Part shown: positions 8,956-17,448 of the stretch, one piece after another
Layout of the letters: every line of letters begins with the position of its first letter
Position numbering within the stretch: the stretch's first letter is position 1
Origin: Streptomyces sp. AP-93
GTDB lineage: Bacteria; Actinomycetota; Actinomycetes; Streptomycetales; Streptomycetaceae
Assembly (NCBI RefSeq): GCF_022808175.1
Contig: NZ_JALGBX010000034.1
Location: 1-64,000, forward strand
Direction of reading: 5' to 3'
Length of the DNA: 64,000 nt
Notes under the pieces: generated by a model
What the model was told of the DNA's origin: nothing
The model's input: only the letters and a program-made list of their open reading frames with translations
The model's database searches: none
Made by a program: the position numbers and the translations under genes

Positions 8956-11259
8956 TCAGGACAGGGCCGGGCGGCGGAGCGGGACTCCGGTGGGGACGGC
9001 TCTGCGGCGGGGGGTGGAGGTGCCGGTCCAGCAGGTGCCCCGGCGGGCCAGGAGGCGGCCCAGCCACAGTTCCATCGAGACGAGTTCGGCGAGGCCGTCG
9101 AGCGGGACCGGGCGTCCGTCCGCCGCGTCGAGCAGGGCCTGGCGGACGACCCGGGCTTCGATCAGGCCCGCGTCCGCCAGGAGCGGGGACGTGAAGAGGG
9201 TCAGGAGTCGCGGGAGGGCCGCGCGCAGTCCCAGACGGGTCGCCGATTCGTTCGGGGCGTGGGCCGTCGCGCCCCACCCCGGGGGGAGGTCCCGGACCCC
9301 GGCCGAGGACAGGACCCCGCGCAGGACCGCCGCCCGGGCGCCGGGTTGCACGCGGAGGGATTCGGGCAGGGCCCGGGCGGCCCGTACGACCTGGTTGTCC
9401 AGGAACGGGGCGTGCAGCCGCTGGCTGCGGACCTCCACTGCCTGCTCGAAGACCCGGTGGTCGGCGGCGTGCCGGGCCAGGACGGCGCGGGCCCGGGCCT
9501 CCCCCGGGCGCAGCGAGAGCGGAGGGCGGCCCGCGGCGGCGGTGAGGCGGATCGATACCTCGGCCAGGGCCTCGCCCGTCAGCCAGGCCGCCGCCGGGCC
9601 CGGCCGGGACCAGGTCAGGGCCGCGAGCGAGGCGTCCACCGCGGAGCCCGGGCCCGCGGCCGGGACTCCGTCGCGCAGGCGGGACGCCGCGGCCTCCATG
9701 CCGGCGCGGTAGGGCGTACGGGCCAGGCGGCGGGCCGCCGCGTACACGGTGAGGGGGACGAGGAAGGAGTCGCCGGTCGACGGGGACGACCGGGCGAGGG
9801 CCAGGGTGGGGCGGAACAGGTCGCGTCGGCGGCGGTCGAGCAGGAGGTCGGCCAGCCGGGCGGGGTGGGCGTCGAGGACCTGGCGGGCTCCGTGGCCGGT
9901 GAAGTGGTCCGCCGAGCCCGCCGCGAGGCGGCGCCGCTCGCGGGCGGCGGAGACGAGGGAGGGGCCCGGTTCGTCGGTCAGCGGGCCGTCGAGGTCCGCG
10001 TAGGGCAGGGCTTCCTCGGCGGCGGCCACGACCACGTGGTGCAGACGGGGGTCGGCCGCGATGGCGTGGGCGCGTTCCAGTTCGGGTTCGCGGCCCTGAG
10101 GGGTGGCCAGGTCGTTGAAGGTGACGGCGAGGAGGCGTTCCCCGGTGCGGCCCAGGAGGGCGCCGGGTGCGCCCGGGAGGCCGGCCGCGAGCAGGGCGAG
10201 GGTCGCGGAGGCGCTGCCTCCGGAGAGGTCCGCGCCGACTCCGGGGACGGGCGCGGGGGCGCCGCGTGCGGCCCGCCGGTCGGCCGGGCCCATTCCGGGG
10301 ACGGGCCCGGGGTCGTGGGGCAGCGTCTCGGGAGCATGCCTCGGAGCCGTGAGCCGGGCGCGCACCGCGTCGACCAAAGCTTCCCGTACGCCCTCCACCG
10401 CGAGCTCGGGGTCGGCGGTGGGAGCGGCCACCGCGAGGGAGGCCACCGGTTCGTACCCGGTGATCTCCCGCGAGCCCTCGCGCAGGATCAGCGCGTGGCC
10501 GGGCGGGATGCGGCGTACGCCGACGTACGGTGTGCCGTCGCCCAGCGCCTCCGGGCTGTCGGGGCAGGCCAGCAGGGCGGCGAGATGGCCGATGTCGAGC
10601 TGCGCCTCGATCAGGTCGGCGAGCGGGAGGGCGGCGGTGGCGTACGCGGTCCCGCTCGCCCAGGGCGTGTAGAAGACGGGGCGGGCGCCGGCCAGGTCGC
10701 CGACGACGGTGATGCGGCGGCCGGCCTGGACGACGGCGGTGTAGCTGCCGGGCCATTGGGTGAGGTGGCGCAGCGCGCCGCCGCGGGCGGCGTAGAGCGC
10801 GCGGCGCAGTTCCTCGTCGGTGGCGCCGCAGCAGCCGAGGACGGCGAGGCGGGTGAAGGGGTCCGCGGGGTCGGCGGTGAGGGTGCGGATCTCGTCCGGG
10901 CGCCAGTCGCCGACGGCCCACAGGGGGTCGGGGTCGCCCCAGAGGAGCTGGGCGCCGACGGGGACCACGGTGCGGTCGGCGTGGGCGGCGCCCGGTTCGT
11001 CGGGGTGGCCGGCGTCGGCGAGGCCGCCGTGGACCGGGCCGTCGCCCCATCCGTCGGTGCCGTAGCCGTGCCCGGAGCCGTGGCCCGCGGCCGATCCGTA
11101 GCCCGCGCCGGAGCCGGACCCGTAGCCGGACCCGTGGCCCGAGCCGTGGCCCGAGCCGTATCCGCCCTGGTCGGAGGCGTGCGCAGCACCGTGCCCCGCG
11201 ACCCGTCCGGCCGTGCCGAAGCTCGCGGCGATACTGCTCCAACCCACCAACCAGCGCAC
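8956..11259 (-). CDS. Asparagine-synthase-like protein, degenerate ATP loop
   Basis: A 767-residue protein with the two-domain layout of class B asparagine synthetases but starting MRWLVGW, so the Cys2 nucleophile of the glutaminase domain is absent, as in beta-lactam synthetase and lasso cyclases. A Gly/Ser/His-rich insert covers about residues 27-65. The synthetase domain shows LSGGSASATLALL where active enzymes carry SGGxDS, so the magnesium-binding Asp is Ala. The C-terminal block EVRSQRLHAPFLDNQVV is well kept. The GTG at 11259 has GGGGAGG 6 bases upstream. It is divergent from the orf1590-like sporulation gene. Fold is confident; catalytic activity is doubtful and the substrate unknown. 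Confidence 0.8.
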   Translation of the reverse strand: MRWLVGWSSIAASFGTAGRVAGHGAAHASDQGGYGSGHGSGHGSGYGSGSGAGYGSAAGHGSGHGYGTDGWGDGPVHGGLADAGHPDEPGAAHADRTVVPVGAQLLWGDPDPLWAVGDWRPDEIRTLTADPADPFTRLAVLGCCGATDEELRRALYAARGGALRHLTQWPGSYTAVVQAGRRITVVGDLAGARPVFYTPWASGTAYATAALPLADLIEAQLDIGHLAALLACPDSPEALGDGTPYVGVRRIPPGHALILREGSREITGYEPVASLAVAAPTADPELAVEGVREALVDAVRARLTAPRHAPETLPHDPGPVPGMGPADRRAARGAPAPVPGVGADLSGGSASATLALLAAGLPGAPGALLGRTGERLLAVTFNDLATPQGREPELERAHAIAADPRLHHVVVAAAEEALPYADLDGPLTDEPGPSLVSAARERRRLAAGSADHFTGHGARQVLDAHPARLADLLLDRRRRDLFRPTLALARSSPSTGDSFLVPLTVYAAARRLARTPYRAGMEAAASRLRDGVPAAGPGSAVDASLAALTWSRPGPAAAWLTGEALAEVSIRLTAAAGRPPLSLRPGEARARAVLARHAADHRVFEQAVEVRSQRLHAPFLDNQVVRAARALPESLRVQPGARAAVLRGVLSSAGVRDLPPGWGATAHAPNESATRLGLRAALPRLLTLFTSPLLADAGLIEARVVRQALLDAADGRPVPLDGLAELVSMELWLGRLLARRGTCWTGTSTPRRRAVPTGVPLRRPALS

Positions 11260-11917
11260 CGCCGCCTCCCCAGCCCGTGGGCACCTGACCGGGGTGCGAA
11301 CCGCGCGGCCGGCGCTCTGCGCGCGGCCGGAGGGACCCCGGGTGGCTCGGGGTCCATGCTGCCACGAGACAGGCGTGCGGGAGTGGGTAAGGGGGGCGCA
11401 CGTATAAACGAACACGCCCCGGCCATGCGGTATTTGACGTTCCGTTCCGACCGCCCCATAGGTCGGTTTCGGCCATTCTTCGGCCGTACTGAGAGCCCTG
11501 CGCAGCGCCTGCGGGCAGCCCCGCGGGTCCGCCTCCCGGGTCCGCCCCGCGGAGCGCGGCCCGGGAGGCGGGATCCACCCCCCGGACCGTTCCGCCACCC
11601 GCGGGGATTGAGGCAGCGGCATCCCCCGGCCCGCCCGGTCCACGCGGCGGGCCGACCCACGCACCGCACATCGAATCGCCGGGCCCCCGCAGCGGCCAGA
11701 GCGCACGGGCGGGCGCACGGCCACACGGGTGGAGCACGCGCTGACACGTGCGCCCCGGCCCCGGGCCCCCGCCCGACTGTGCATACGGACAACAATCCCG
11801 CCATACGGAACAGGGGGCCTTAACGCTTGGGAGGCGGGGAACTACGCTGGGTTTACGAAATGCCGGGCGCCTATGCCCCGGCGGCGTCTGCGTTCCGCGT
11901 GTGACGAGGGGTGGCGC
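11260..11917. other. 658-bp divergent intergenic region
   Basis: Lies between the starts of the asparagine-synthase-like gene and the orf1590-like gene. No frame shows family motifs or a credible ribosome-binding site. A possible -10 TACGCT with nearby GGAGG occurs about 70-80 bases before the orf1590-like start. Probably promoters and regulatory DNA for both genes. Confidence 0.55.
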
Positions 11918-13501
11918 ATGTCCAGGGAGCTCCGCGAGCCCAATGAGAAGCTCGGCGCCGTCCTCGCCCTCGCGGGCATCAGCAACGCCGGGCTGGCCCG
12001 GCGGGTCAACGACCTCGGCGCTCAGCGCGGTCTGACCCTCCGCTACGACAAGACGTCGGTGGCCCGGTGGGTGTCGAAGGGGATGGTGCCGCAGGGCGCC
12101 GCCCCGCACCTGATCGCGGCCGCGATCGGCGCGAAGCTCGGCCGGCCCGTGCCCCTGCACGAGATCGGGCTCGCCGACGCCGACCCGGCGCCCGAGGTGG
12201 GGCTGGGCTTCCCGCGCGACGTCGGCGCCGCCGTGCGCTCGGCCACCGACCTCTACCGGCTCGACCTCGCCGGCCGGCGCGGGGGTGGCGGGATCTGGCA
12301 ATCGCTCGCCGGTTCCTTCTCGGTGTCGGCGTACGCGACGCCGGCCTCGCGCTGGCTGATATCTCCTGCCGACAGCTCGGTGGCACGCGAACCCGTGGCA
12401 CGCGAACCGGTGGCGCGCGAACCGCTGGCGCGCGACGCGGTGACGCGCGAAGCAGTGCCGGGCGCGGCCCCGCCGGAAGGCCTGCCGGCGCCGCCCGGCG
12501 CCCATGTCGGGGGTGTGCCCGCCCAGCCGTCGCGTGAAACGCCACCGCCGCCCGCTCCGGCCGCGCCCGACACCGGGAGCCTGCAGCGCGTGGGCCACAG
12601 CGACGTGACCAAGCTGCGCGAAGCCGCCGAGGACGCCCGCCGCTGGGACTCCAAGTACGGGGGCGGCGACTGGCGTTCCTCGATGGTCCCCGAATGCCTG
12701 CGGGTGGACGCGGCGCCGCTGCTGCTCGGCTCCTACACCGACGAGGTGGGCCGCGCGCTCTTCGGCGCCACCGCCGAACTGACCCGGCTGGCCGGCTGGA
12801 TGGCCTTCGATACCGGACAGCAGGAAGCCGCCCAGCGCTACTACATCCAGGCGCTGCGCCTGGCCCGCGCCGCAGCGGACGTACCGCTCGGCGGGTACGT
12901 GCTGGCGTCGATGTCCCTGCAGGCCACCTACCGGGACTTCCCGGACGAGGGCGTGGACCTCGCGCAGGCCGCCGTCGAGCGCAACCGGGGCCTGGCCACC
13001 GCGCGGACGATGAGCTTCTTCCGCCTCGTCGAGGCCCGGGCGCACGCGAAGGCGGGCGATTCGGCGGCCGCAGGGGCCGCGCTGCGCGCCTCCGAGGGCT
13101 GGCTGGAACGGGCCCGGGACGGCGACGCCGATCCGACCTGGCTGGGCTTCTACTCGTACGACCGCTTCGCGGCGGACGCGGCCGAGTGCTACCGGGACCT
13201 CAAACTCCCGCGCCAGGTAAGGCGTTTCACGGAACAGGCACTGTCCCGGCCGACGGAGGAGTACGTACGATCACACGGGCTGCGGCTCGTCGTGAGCGCC
13301 GTGGCCGAGCTGGAGTCAGGGAACCTCGACGCGGCGTGCGCGGCGGGGACCCGGGCGGTGGAGGTCGCGGGACGGATCTCGTCGGCGCGGACGACGGAGT
13401 ACGTACGGGACCTCCTGCACCGGCTGGAACCGTACGGGGACGAACCGCGCGTCGCCGAACTGCGCGAGCGGGCCAGGCCTCTGCTGGTAACCCCGGCATA
13501 G
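11918..13501 (+). CDS. orf1590/NsdA-type sporulation-associated regulator
   Basis: A 527-residue protein with an N-terminal helix-turn-helix region (about residues 10-60, ISNAGLARRVNDLGAQRG then KTSVARWVSKG) and a helical C-terminus with tetratricopeptide-like repeats from about residue 250. A low-complexity linker near 155-185 repeats the tetrapeptide VARE/LARD. This matches the S. griseus sporulation gene orf1590 and S. coelicolor NsdA paralogues as I remember them. The ATG at 11918 has GAGGGG about 6 bases upstream. An internal ATG at 12083 (residue 56) would drop the DNA-binding part, agreeing with the two products described for orf1590. It acts in the cytoplasm in development. Confidence 0.82.
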   Translation: MSRELREPNEKLGAVLALAGISNAGLARRVNDLGAQRGLTLRYDKTSVARWVSKGMVPQGAAPHLIAAAIGAKLGRPVPLHEIGLADADPAPEVGLGFPRDVGAAVRSATDLYRLDLAGRRGGGGIWQSLAGSFSVSAYATPASRWLISPADSSVAREPVAREPVAREPLARDAVTREAVPGAAPPEGLPAPPGAHVGGVPAQPSRETPPPPAPAAPDTGSLQRVGHSDVTKLREAAEDARRWDSKYGGGDWRSSMVPECLRVDAAPLLLGSYTDEVGRALFGATAELTRLAGWMAFDTGQQEAAQRYYIQALRLARAAADVPLGGYVLASMSLQATYRDFPDEGVDLAQAAVERNRGLATARTMSFFRLVEARAHAKAGDSAAAGAALRASEGWLERARDGDADPTWLGFYSYDRFAADAAECYRDLKLPRQVRRFTEQALSRPTEEYVRSHGLRLVVSAVAELESGNLDAACAAGTRAVEVAGRISSARTTEYVRDLLHRLEPYGDEPRVAELRERARPLLVTPA

Positions 13502-13561
13502 GCCCCGCGTGGCCTCGTTGTCAGTGGCGGGGTGCACTATGCAGGGGTGGGAGGTGTCAGT

Positions 13562-14791
13562 GTGGGCGGCGGCGTGGGCGGCATGAGCAGACTGGGCAGG
13601 CTGGACTGCGACGTGCTGGTGATCGGCGGCGGGATCGTCGGCCTGTCGACGGCGCATGCCCTCGCGGGGCTCGCTCCGGGGACCCGGGTGGTCGTCCTGG
13701 AGAAGGAGGACGGCCCCGCCCGGCACCAGACGGGGCGCAACAGCGGTGTGATCCACAGCGGGATCTACTACAAGCCGGGCTCGCTCAAGGCGCGCTTCGC
13801 GGTGCGCGGTGCGGCCGAGATGGTCAAGTTCTGCGCGGAGCACGGCATCCCGCACGAGGTGACGGGCAAGCTCATCGTCGCCACCGAGCGGGACGAGCTG
13901 CCGCGGCTGCACGCGCTCGTGCAGCGGGGCCGGGAGAACGGCATCCCGGTGCGGGAGCTGGGGCCGACACAGATCGCGGAGTACGAGCCCGAAGTGCGCG
14001 GGCTCGCGGCGATCCACGTCGGGACCACGGGGATCGTGGACTACGGGCGGGTCGCCCAGCAGCTCGCGGAGTCCTCGGGGGCGGAGATCGTCTACGGCGG
14101 GGCGGTCGATCTGATCTCGCGGCGGGCCTCGGGCGTGGCGGTGCGGACGAGCGGCGGGCTGGTCGTGCGCGCGCGGGTGCTCGTGAACTGCGCGGGGCTG
14201 CAGTGCGATCGGATCGCACGGCTGACCGGGGACGACCCGGGGATGCGGATCCTGCCGTTCCGGGGCGAGTACTACGACCTGGCCCGCCCCGAGCTGGTGC
14301 GCGGGCTGGTCTATCCGGTGCCGGACCCGGCGTTCCCCTTCCTCGGCGTCCACCTGACCCGGGGCATCGCAGGCGGGGTCCACGTCGGACCGAACGCGGT
14401 GCCGGCGCTGGCCCGCGAGGGGTACGGCTGGGGCGTGGTCCGGCCGCGGGACCTCGCGGACGAGCTGGCCTGGCCGGGATCCTGGCGGATGGCCGCGCGG
14501 CACTGGCGCTACGGGGCGGGCGAGGTGCGGCGGTCGCTGTCGAAGGCGGCGTTCGTCGAGGCGGTACGCAGACTCCTGCCGGCGGTGCGCGGGGAGGATC
14601 TGGTGCCTGCGGCGGCGGGGGTGCGGGCGCAGGCCGTGCTGCGGGACGGGACGCTGGTGGACGACTTCCTGATCCGGGAGGGGGAGCGGGCGGTGCACGT
14701 GCTGAATGCGCCTTCGCCTGCGGCTACCGCTTCGCTGCCGATCGGGCGGGAGATCGCGGGCCGGGCCCTCACGTTGCTGCGCAGCGCGTAG
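13562..14791 (+). CDS. lhgO: L-2-hydroxyglutarate oxidase
   Basis: A 409-residue FAD-dependent oxidoreductase that oxidises L-2-hydroxyglutarate to 2-oxoglutarate, a metabolite-repair reaction that can feed electrons to the quinone pool. The N-terminal LVIGGGIVGLSTA binds the FAD ADP moiety. RHQTGRNSGVIHSGIYY (from about residue 58) is the signature of this subgroup of the DAO superfamily. GTG at 13562 is chosen because GGGAGG lies about 7 bases upstream; an ATG 18 bases later (13580) is the alternative. It stands alone between the orf1590-like gene and trmB. Confidence 0.87.
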   Translation: MGGGVGGMSRLGRLDCDVLVIGGGIVGLSTAHALAGLAPGTRVVVLEKEDGPARHQTGRNSGVIHSGIYYKPGSLKARFAVRGAAEMVKFCAEHGIPHEVTGKLIVATERDELPRLHALVQRGRENGIPVRELGPTQIAEYEPEVRGLAAIHVGTTGIVDYGRVAQQLAESSGAEIVYGGAVDLISRRASGVAVRTSGGLVVRARVLVNCAGLQCDRIARLTGDDPGMRILPFRGEYYDLARPELVRGLVYPVPDPAFPFLGVHLTRGIAGGVHVGPNAVPALAREGYGWGVVRPRDLADELAWPGSWRMAARHWRYGAGEVRRSLSKAAFVEAVRRLLPAVRGEDLVPAAAGVRAQAVLRDGTLVDDFLIREGERAVHVLNAPSPAATASLPIGREIAGRALTLLRSA

Positions 14792-15208
14792 CCCTGCCGG
14801 GCCTGGCCTTCGCCCGGCGGCCCTGGCCTTCGCCCGGCGGCCCTGGCCTTGGAGGGCCTTGGCCCGGCAGGGCTGGCCCCGGCGGGCCTGGCCCTGGACC
14901 ACCGCTGCGCGGGCCGTTCCCGTCGGCGGAGCGCGGCTGCTGGTGTGCCGCTGCGCGGGGCTGTCCCCTACCCGCCCTTCCTCCGTTCCCCGGGCTCTGC
15001 CCGGAGCCCGGTCCTCAAACGCCGGACGGGCTGGAGGGGTCCCGGGCTGCGCCCGGACCCCCTGGGGCTCCGCCCCAGACCCCGGTCCTCAAACGCCGGA
15101 CGGCTGAAAGAACAAACCCCGGCCGGACGGCTGAGAAGCGCCCGACCCCGTGCCTCGGACGCTGGACGGCTTGGTGGGCGGCGCAGTGTGGGTGGGGGGT
15201 GGGCGCGC
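14792..15208. repeat. Intergenic repeat cluster before trmB
   Basis: About 420 bases without a gene. Three direct copies of CCTTCGCCCGGCGGCCCTGG-like sequence occupy 14807-14850. Two copies of GGTCCTCAAACGCCGGACGG lie at 15010-15029 and 15084-15103, with a decayed third near 15151. Between them are palindromes, for example CTGGGG-CTCCG-CCCCAG at 15062-15078. These look like the short dispersed repeats common between Streptomyces genes, and the palindromes may fold as transcript ends for lhgO. Confidence 0.75.
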
Positions 15209-15209
15209 G

Positions 15210-15215
15210 TAGAAT
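15210..15215 (+). promoter_or_regulatory. -10 element of trmB, probably leaderless
   Basis: TAGAAT ends 9 bases before the GTG at 15225, so transcription would begin at or within about 3 bases of the start codon. No Shine-Dalgarno sequence precedes the start, which fits a leaderless mRNA. Confidence 0.6.
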
Positions 15216-15224
15216 CCGGGGATT

Positions 15225-16046
15225 GTGTCTGAGTCTCTGAGTCCCCAGAATCCCGCCGCCGAGCCCGCGCCGGAGGCGACCTCCAGCTACGTGCCCCCGA
15301 AGTGGCGTACCGAGCCGCGGTTTCCCGACGGGCCCGCTCCCGATCCGGCCGGGTCGCATCACGAGCGGCGGATCCGGAGCTTCCAGCCCCGTCGCAGCCG
15401 GGTGACCACCGGGCAGGGCGAAGCCCTGAAGCGGCTCTGGGGGACCTGGGGGCTCGACATCGACGGGCACGACGTGATCGATCTGAAGGAGATGTTCGAC
15501 GGGCTTCCCGTCGTCCTGGAGATCGGCTTCGGCATGGGCGAGGCCACCGCTCAGATGGCCGCCGCCGACCCGGGGACCGGGATCCTCGCCGCCGACGTGC
15601 ACACCCCCGGGCAGGGCAACCTGCTCGCCCTCGCCGAGCGGGGCGGGATGACCAATGTGCGCGTCGCGAACGGCGACGCCATCATCCTGCTCCGCGAGAT
15701 GCTGCCCCCGGACTCCCTCGCCGGGCTCCGCGTGTACTTCCCGGACCCCTGGCCCAAGGCCCGCCACCACAAGCGGCGCCTGATCCAGCCCGAGTTCCTC
15801 GCGCTCGCCGCCACCCGCATGGCGCCCGGGGCGATCCTGCACTGCGCGACCGACTGGGAGCCGTACGCCGAGCAGATGCTCGAAGTGCTGAGCGCCCAGC
15901 CGGAGTTCGAGAACACGCAGGCGGACGGCGGTTACGCGCCCCGCCCCGACTTCCGGCCGCTCACCCGTTTCGAGGGGCAGGGCCTCGACAAGGGGCACGT
16001 CGTACACGATCTGCTGTTCCGGCGCACGGGTATCGCCCAGAACTGA
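15225..16046 (+). CDS. trmB: tRNA (guanine-N7-)-methyltransferase TrmB
   Basis: A 273-residue SAM-dependent enzyme that methylates G46 in the variable loop of tRNAs. The SAM-binding motif EIGFGMGEATAQMA is near residue 88 and the family signature YFPDPWPKARHHKRR near 170-185. A Pro/Glu-rich N-terminal extension of about 35 residues precedes the core. Its N-terminal context VPPKWRTEPRFPDG is typical of actinobacterial TrmB. The start at GTG 15225 is supported by the -10 element directly upstream. It is followed after 43 bases by the PrsW gene, which has its own -10 box. Confidence 0.95.
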   Translation: MSESLSPQNPAAEPAPEATSSYVPPKWRTEPRFPDGPAPDPAGSHHERRIRSFQPRRSRVTTGQGEALKRLWGTWGLDIDGHDVIDLKEMFDGLPVVLEIGFGMGEATAQMAAADPGTGILAADVHTPGQGNLLALAERGGMTNVRVANGDAIILLREMLPPDSLAGLRVYFPDPWPKARHHKRRLIQPEFLALAATRMAPGAILHCATDWEPYAEQMLEVLSAQPEFENTQADGGYAPRPDFRPLTRFEGQGLDKGHVVHDLLFRRTGIAQN

Positions 16047-16077
16047 GCACATCACTCCGCGTGTCGGGTCCGCTCGG

Positions 16078-16083
16078 TAGAGT
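16078..16083 (+). promoter_or_regulatory. -10 element of the PrsW gene
   Basis: TAGAGT ends 6 bases before GTG 16090, again placing the transcript start at the start codon. No ribosome-binding site is visible. Confidence 0.5.
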
Positions 16084-16089
16084 CATCAC

Positions 16090-17448
16090 GTGCTCCGAGC
16101 GACCCGGCCGCCCCGGCTGCTGCACCGCGTGCCGCGTACCCCCGGCGCCGCCCGTACCTGCGTGCTCGTCGTGCTGCTCGGCGCCTGCGGCATCGCGATC
16201 CTGGAACTCGTACGCGAACAGACCGGTACGCCCGGGTTCTTCGTCGGTCTGGGCCTGGCCCTGCTGCCCGTGGCGCCGCTCGTGGCGGCGTTCCGCTGGG
16301 TGGGGCGGGCCGCGCCGCATCCGTGGGCGCAGGTGTCGTTCTGCTTCGGCTGGGGGGCGTGCGCCGCGGCGCTGATCGCCATACTGGCCAACAGTTTCGC
16401 GACCCAGTGGATAGCCGCGGCCACCGCCGATCCCTCCAATGCCGACCAGCTCGGCTCGGTGGCGATCGCTCCGGTGGTCGAGGAGAGCGCCAAGGCGGCC
16501 GCCCTGCTGCTGGTGTTCCTGTTCAGGAGGCGGCAGTTCACCGGCCCCTCCGACGGTTTCGTGATGGCCGGTTTCACCGCCACCGGCTTCGCCTTCACCG
16601 AGAACATCCTCTATCTCGGCAACGCCTTCGACGAGGACGTCGAGAACGGCACGGGGGTGCTGAACTCCGTGACGGCGGCGACGTTCTTCGTCCGGGGTGT
16701 CATGTCCCCGTTCGCGCATCCACTGTTCACCGTGGCCACCGGTCTCGGCTTCGGCGCCGCCGCGCTTACCGTGCGCCGGACGCGCCGGATCGGTCTGCCG
16801 CTGCTCGGCCTGGGCTCGGCCATGGGGCTGCACGCCCTGTGGAACAGCTCCTCGGACCTGGGCGAGTCCGGGTTCTACGTGGTCTACGGCTGCGTGATGG
16901 TCCCGGTGTTCGGGCTGCTGGCCTGGCTGGCCGTGTGGATACGGCGCCGCCGACTGCGGGCCGTCGCCGGGGAGCTCGCCCTGTACGCGGCCGCCGGCTG
17001 GCTGAGCCCGGCCGAGGTGCCCGCGCTGGTGTCGATGCCCGCGCGCTCCCTGGCCCGCGCGCTGGCCCGGAGCACCGGGGGCCGGCCGGCGGGACGGGCG
17101 GTCGCGCTGTACGAGGCCGATGCCGCGGCCCTGGCCCTGCTACGTCACCGGGCGCGCAGCGGCGGCCCGGCCCGGGAGCCCGACTTCGCCGGGCGGGAAC
17201 GGGAGTTGCTGCGCCGGCTCTGGCTGCGCCGAGCGACGGCCGGCCCGGCGCTGTCCCGGGCCGCGGTGCTGGAGGACTTGCTCCCGCCCTGGTTCGACCC
17301 CCTGGGCCCGCCGGGCGGGCCGGCGCTGGAACACGTACCGGGTTCTGGACGCGTACCGGGTTCCGGACGCGTACCCGGTTCCGGACGCGTACCCGGTTCT
17401 AGACGTTCAGGCCCCGTGCCTTCAGCCATGACAGCGGGTCCACCGTGA
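16090..17448 (+). CDS. PrsW-family intramembrane metalloprotease
   Basis: A 452-residue polytopic membrane protein. Hallmarks of the PrsW/abortive-infection (Abi) superfamily are present: the VVEESAKAAALL glutamate pair near residue 135, FAFTENILYLG near 175 and a histidine in FAHPLFTVATGLG near 215. PrsW proteases start regulated cleavage of anti-sigma factors. After about eight helices comes a roughly 140-residue cytoplasmic tail ending in four VPGSGR-type hexapeptides encoded by an 18-bp tandem repeat. The 3' end overlaps the convergent M23 gene by 50 bp. Its target is unknown; the window's own membrane-bound ECF fusion is one candidate. Confidence 0.87.
   Translation: MLRATRPPRLLHRVPRTPGAARTCVLVVLLGACGIAILELVREQTGTPGFFVGLGLALLPVAPLVAAFRWVGRAAPHPWAQVSFCFGWGACAAALIAILANSFATQWIAAATADPSNADQLGSVAIAPVVEESAKAAALLLVFLFRRRQFTGPSDGFVMAGFTATGFAFTENILYLGNAFDEDVENGTGVLNSVTAATFFVRGVMSPFAHPLFTVATGLGFGAAALTVRRTRRIGLPLLGLGSAMGLHALWNSSSDLGESGFYVVYGCVMVPVFGLLAWLAVWIRRRRLRAVAGELALYAAAGWLSPAEVPALVSMPARSLARALARSTGGRPAGRAVALYEADAAALALLRHRARSGGPAREPDFAGRERELLRRLWLRRATAGPALSRAAVLEDLLPPWFDPLGPPGGPALEHVPGSGRVPGSGRVPGSGRVPGSRRSGPVPSAMTAGPP
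17334..17405 (+). repeat. Four 18-bp tandem repeats at prsW/M23 junction
   Basis: Four consecutive units of the type CGTACCGGGTTCCGGACG encode a VPGSGR hexapeptide ladder in the PrsW tail. The TAG stop of the convergent peptidase lies in the fourth unit, where the sequence reads TTCTAGACG. Confidence 0.9.

Noticed and set aside
8956..11917. Lasso-peptide or beta-lactam cluster around the asparagine-synthase-like gene
   Set aside because: No precursor peptide, B-type protease or RiPP recognition element was found nearby, and the ATP-loop Asp is missing.
8846..13045. A 1399-codon minus-strand open frame
   Set aside because: It covers an asparagine-synthase-like gene in another frame and the antisense of the orf1590-like gene; no domain is visible.
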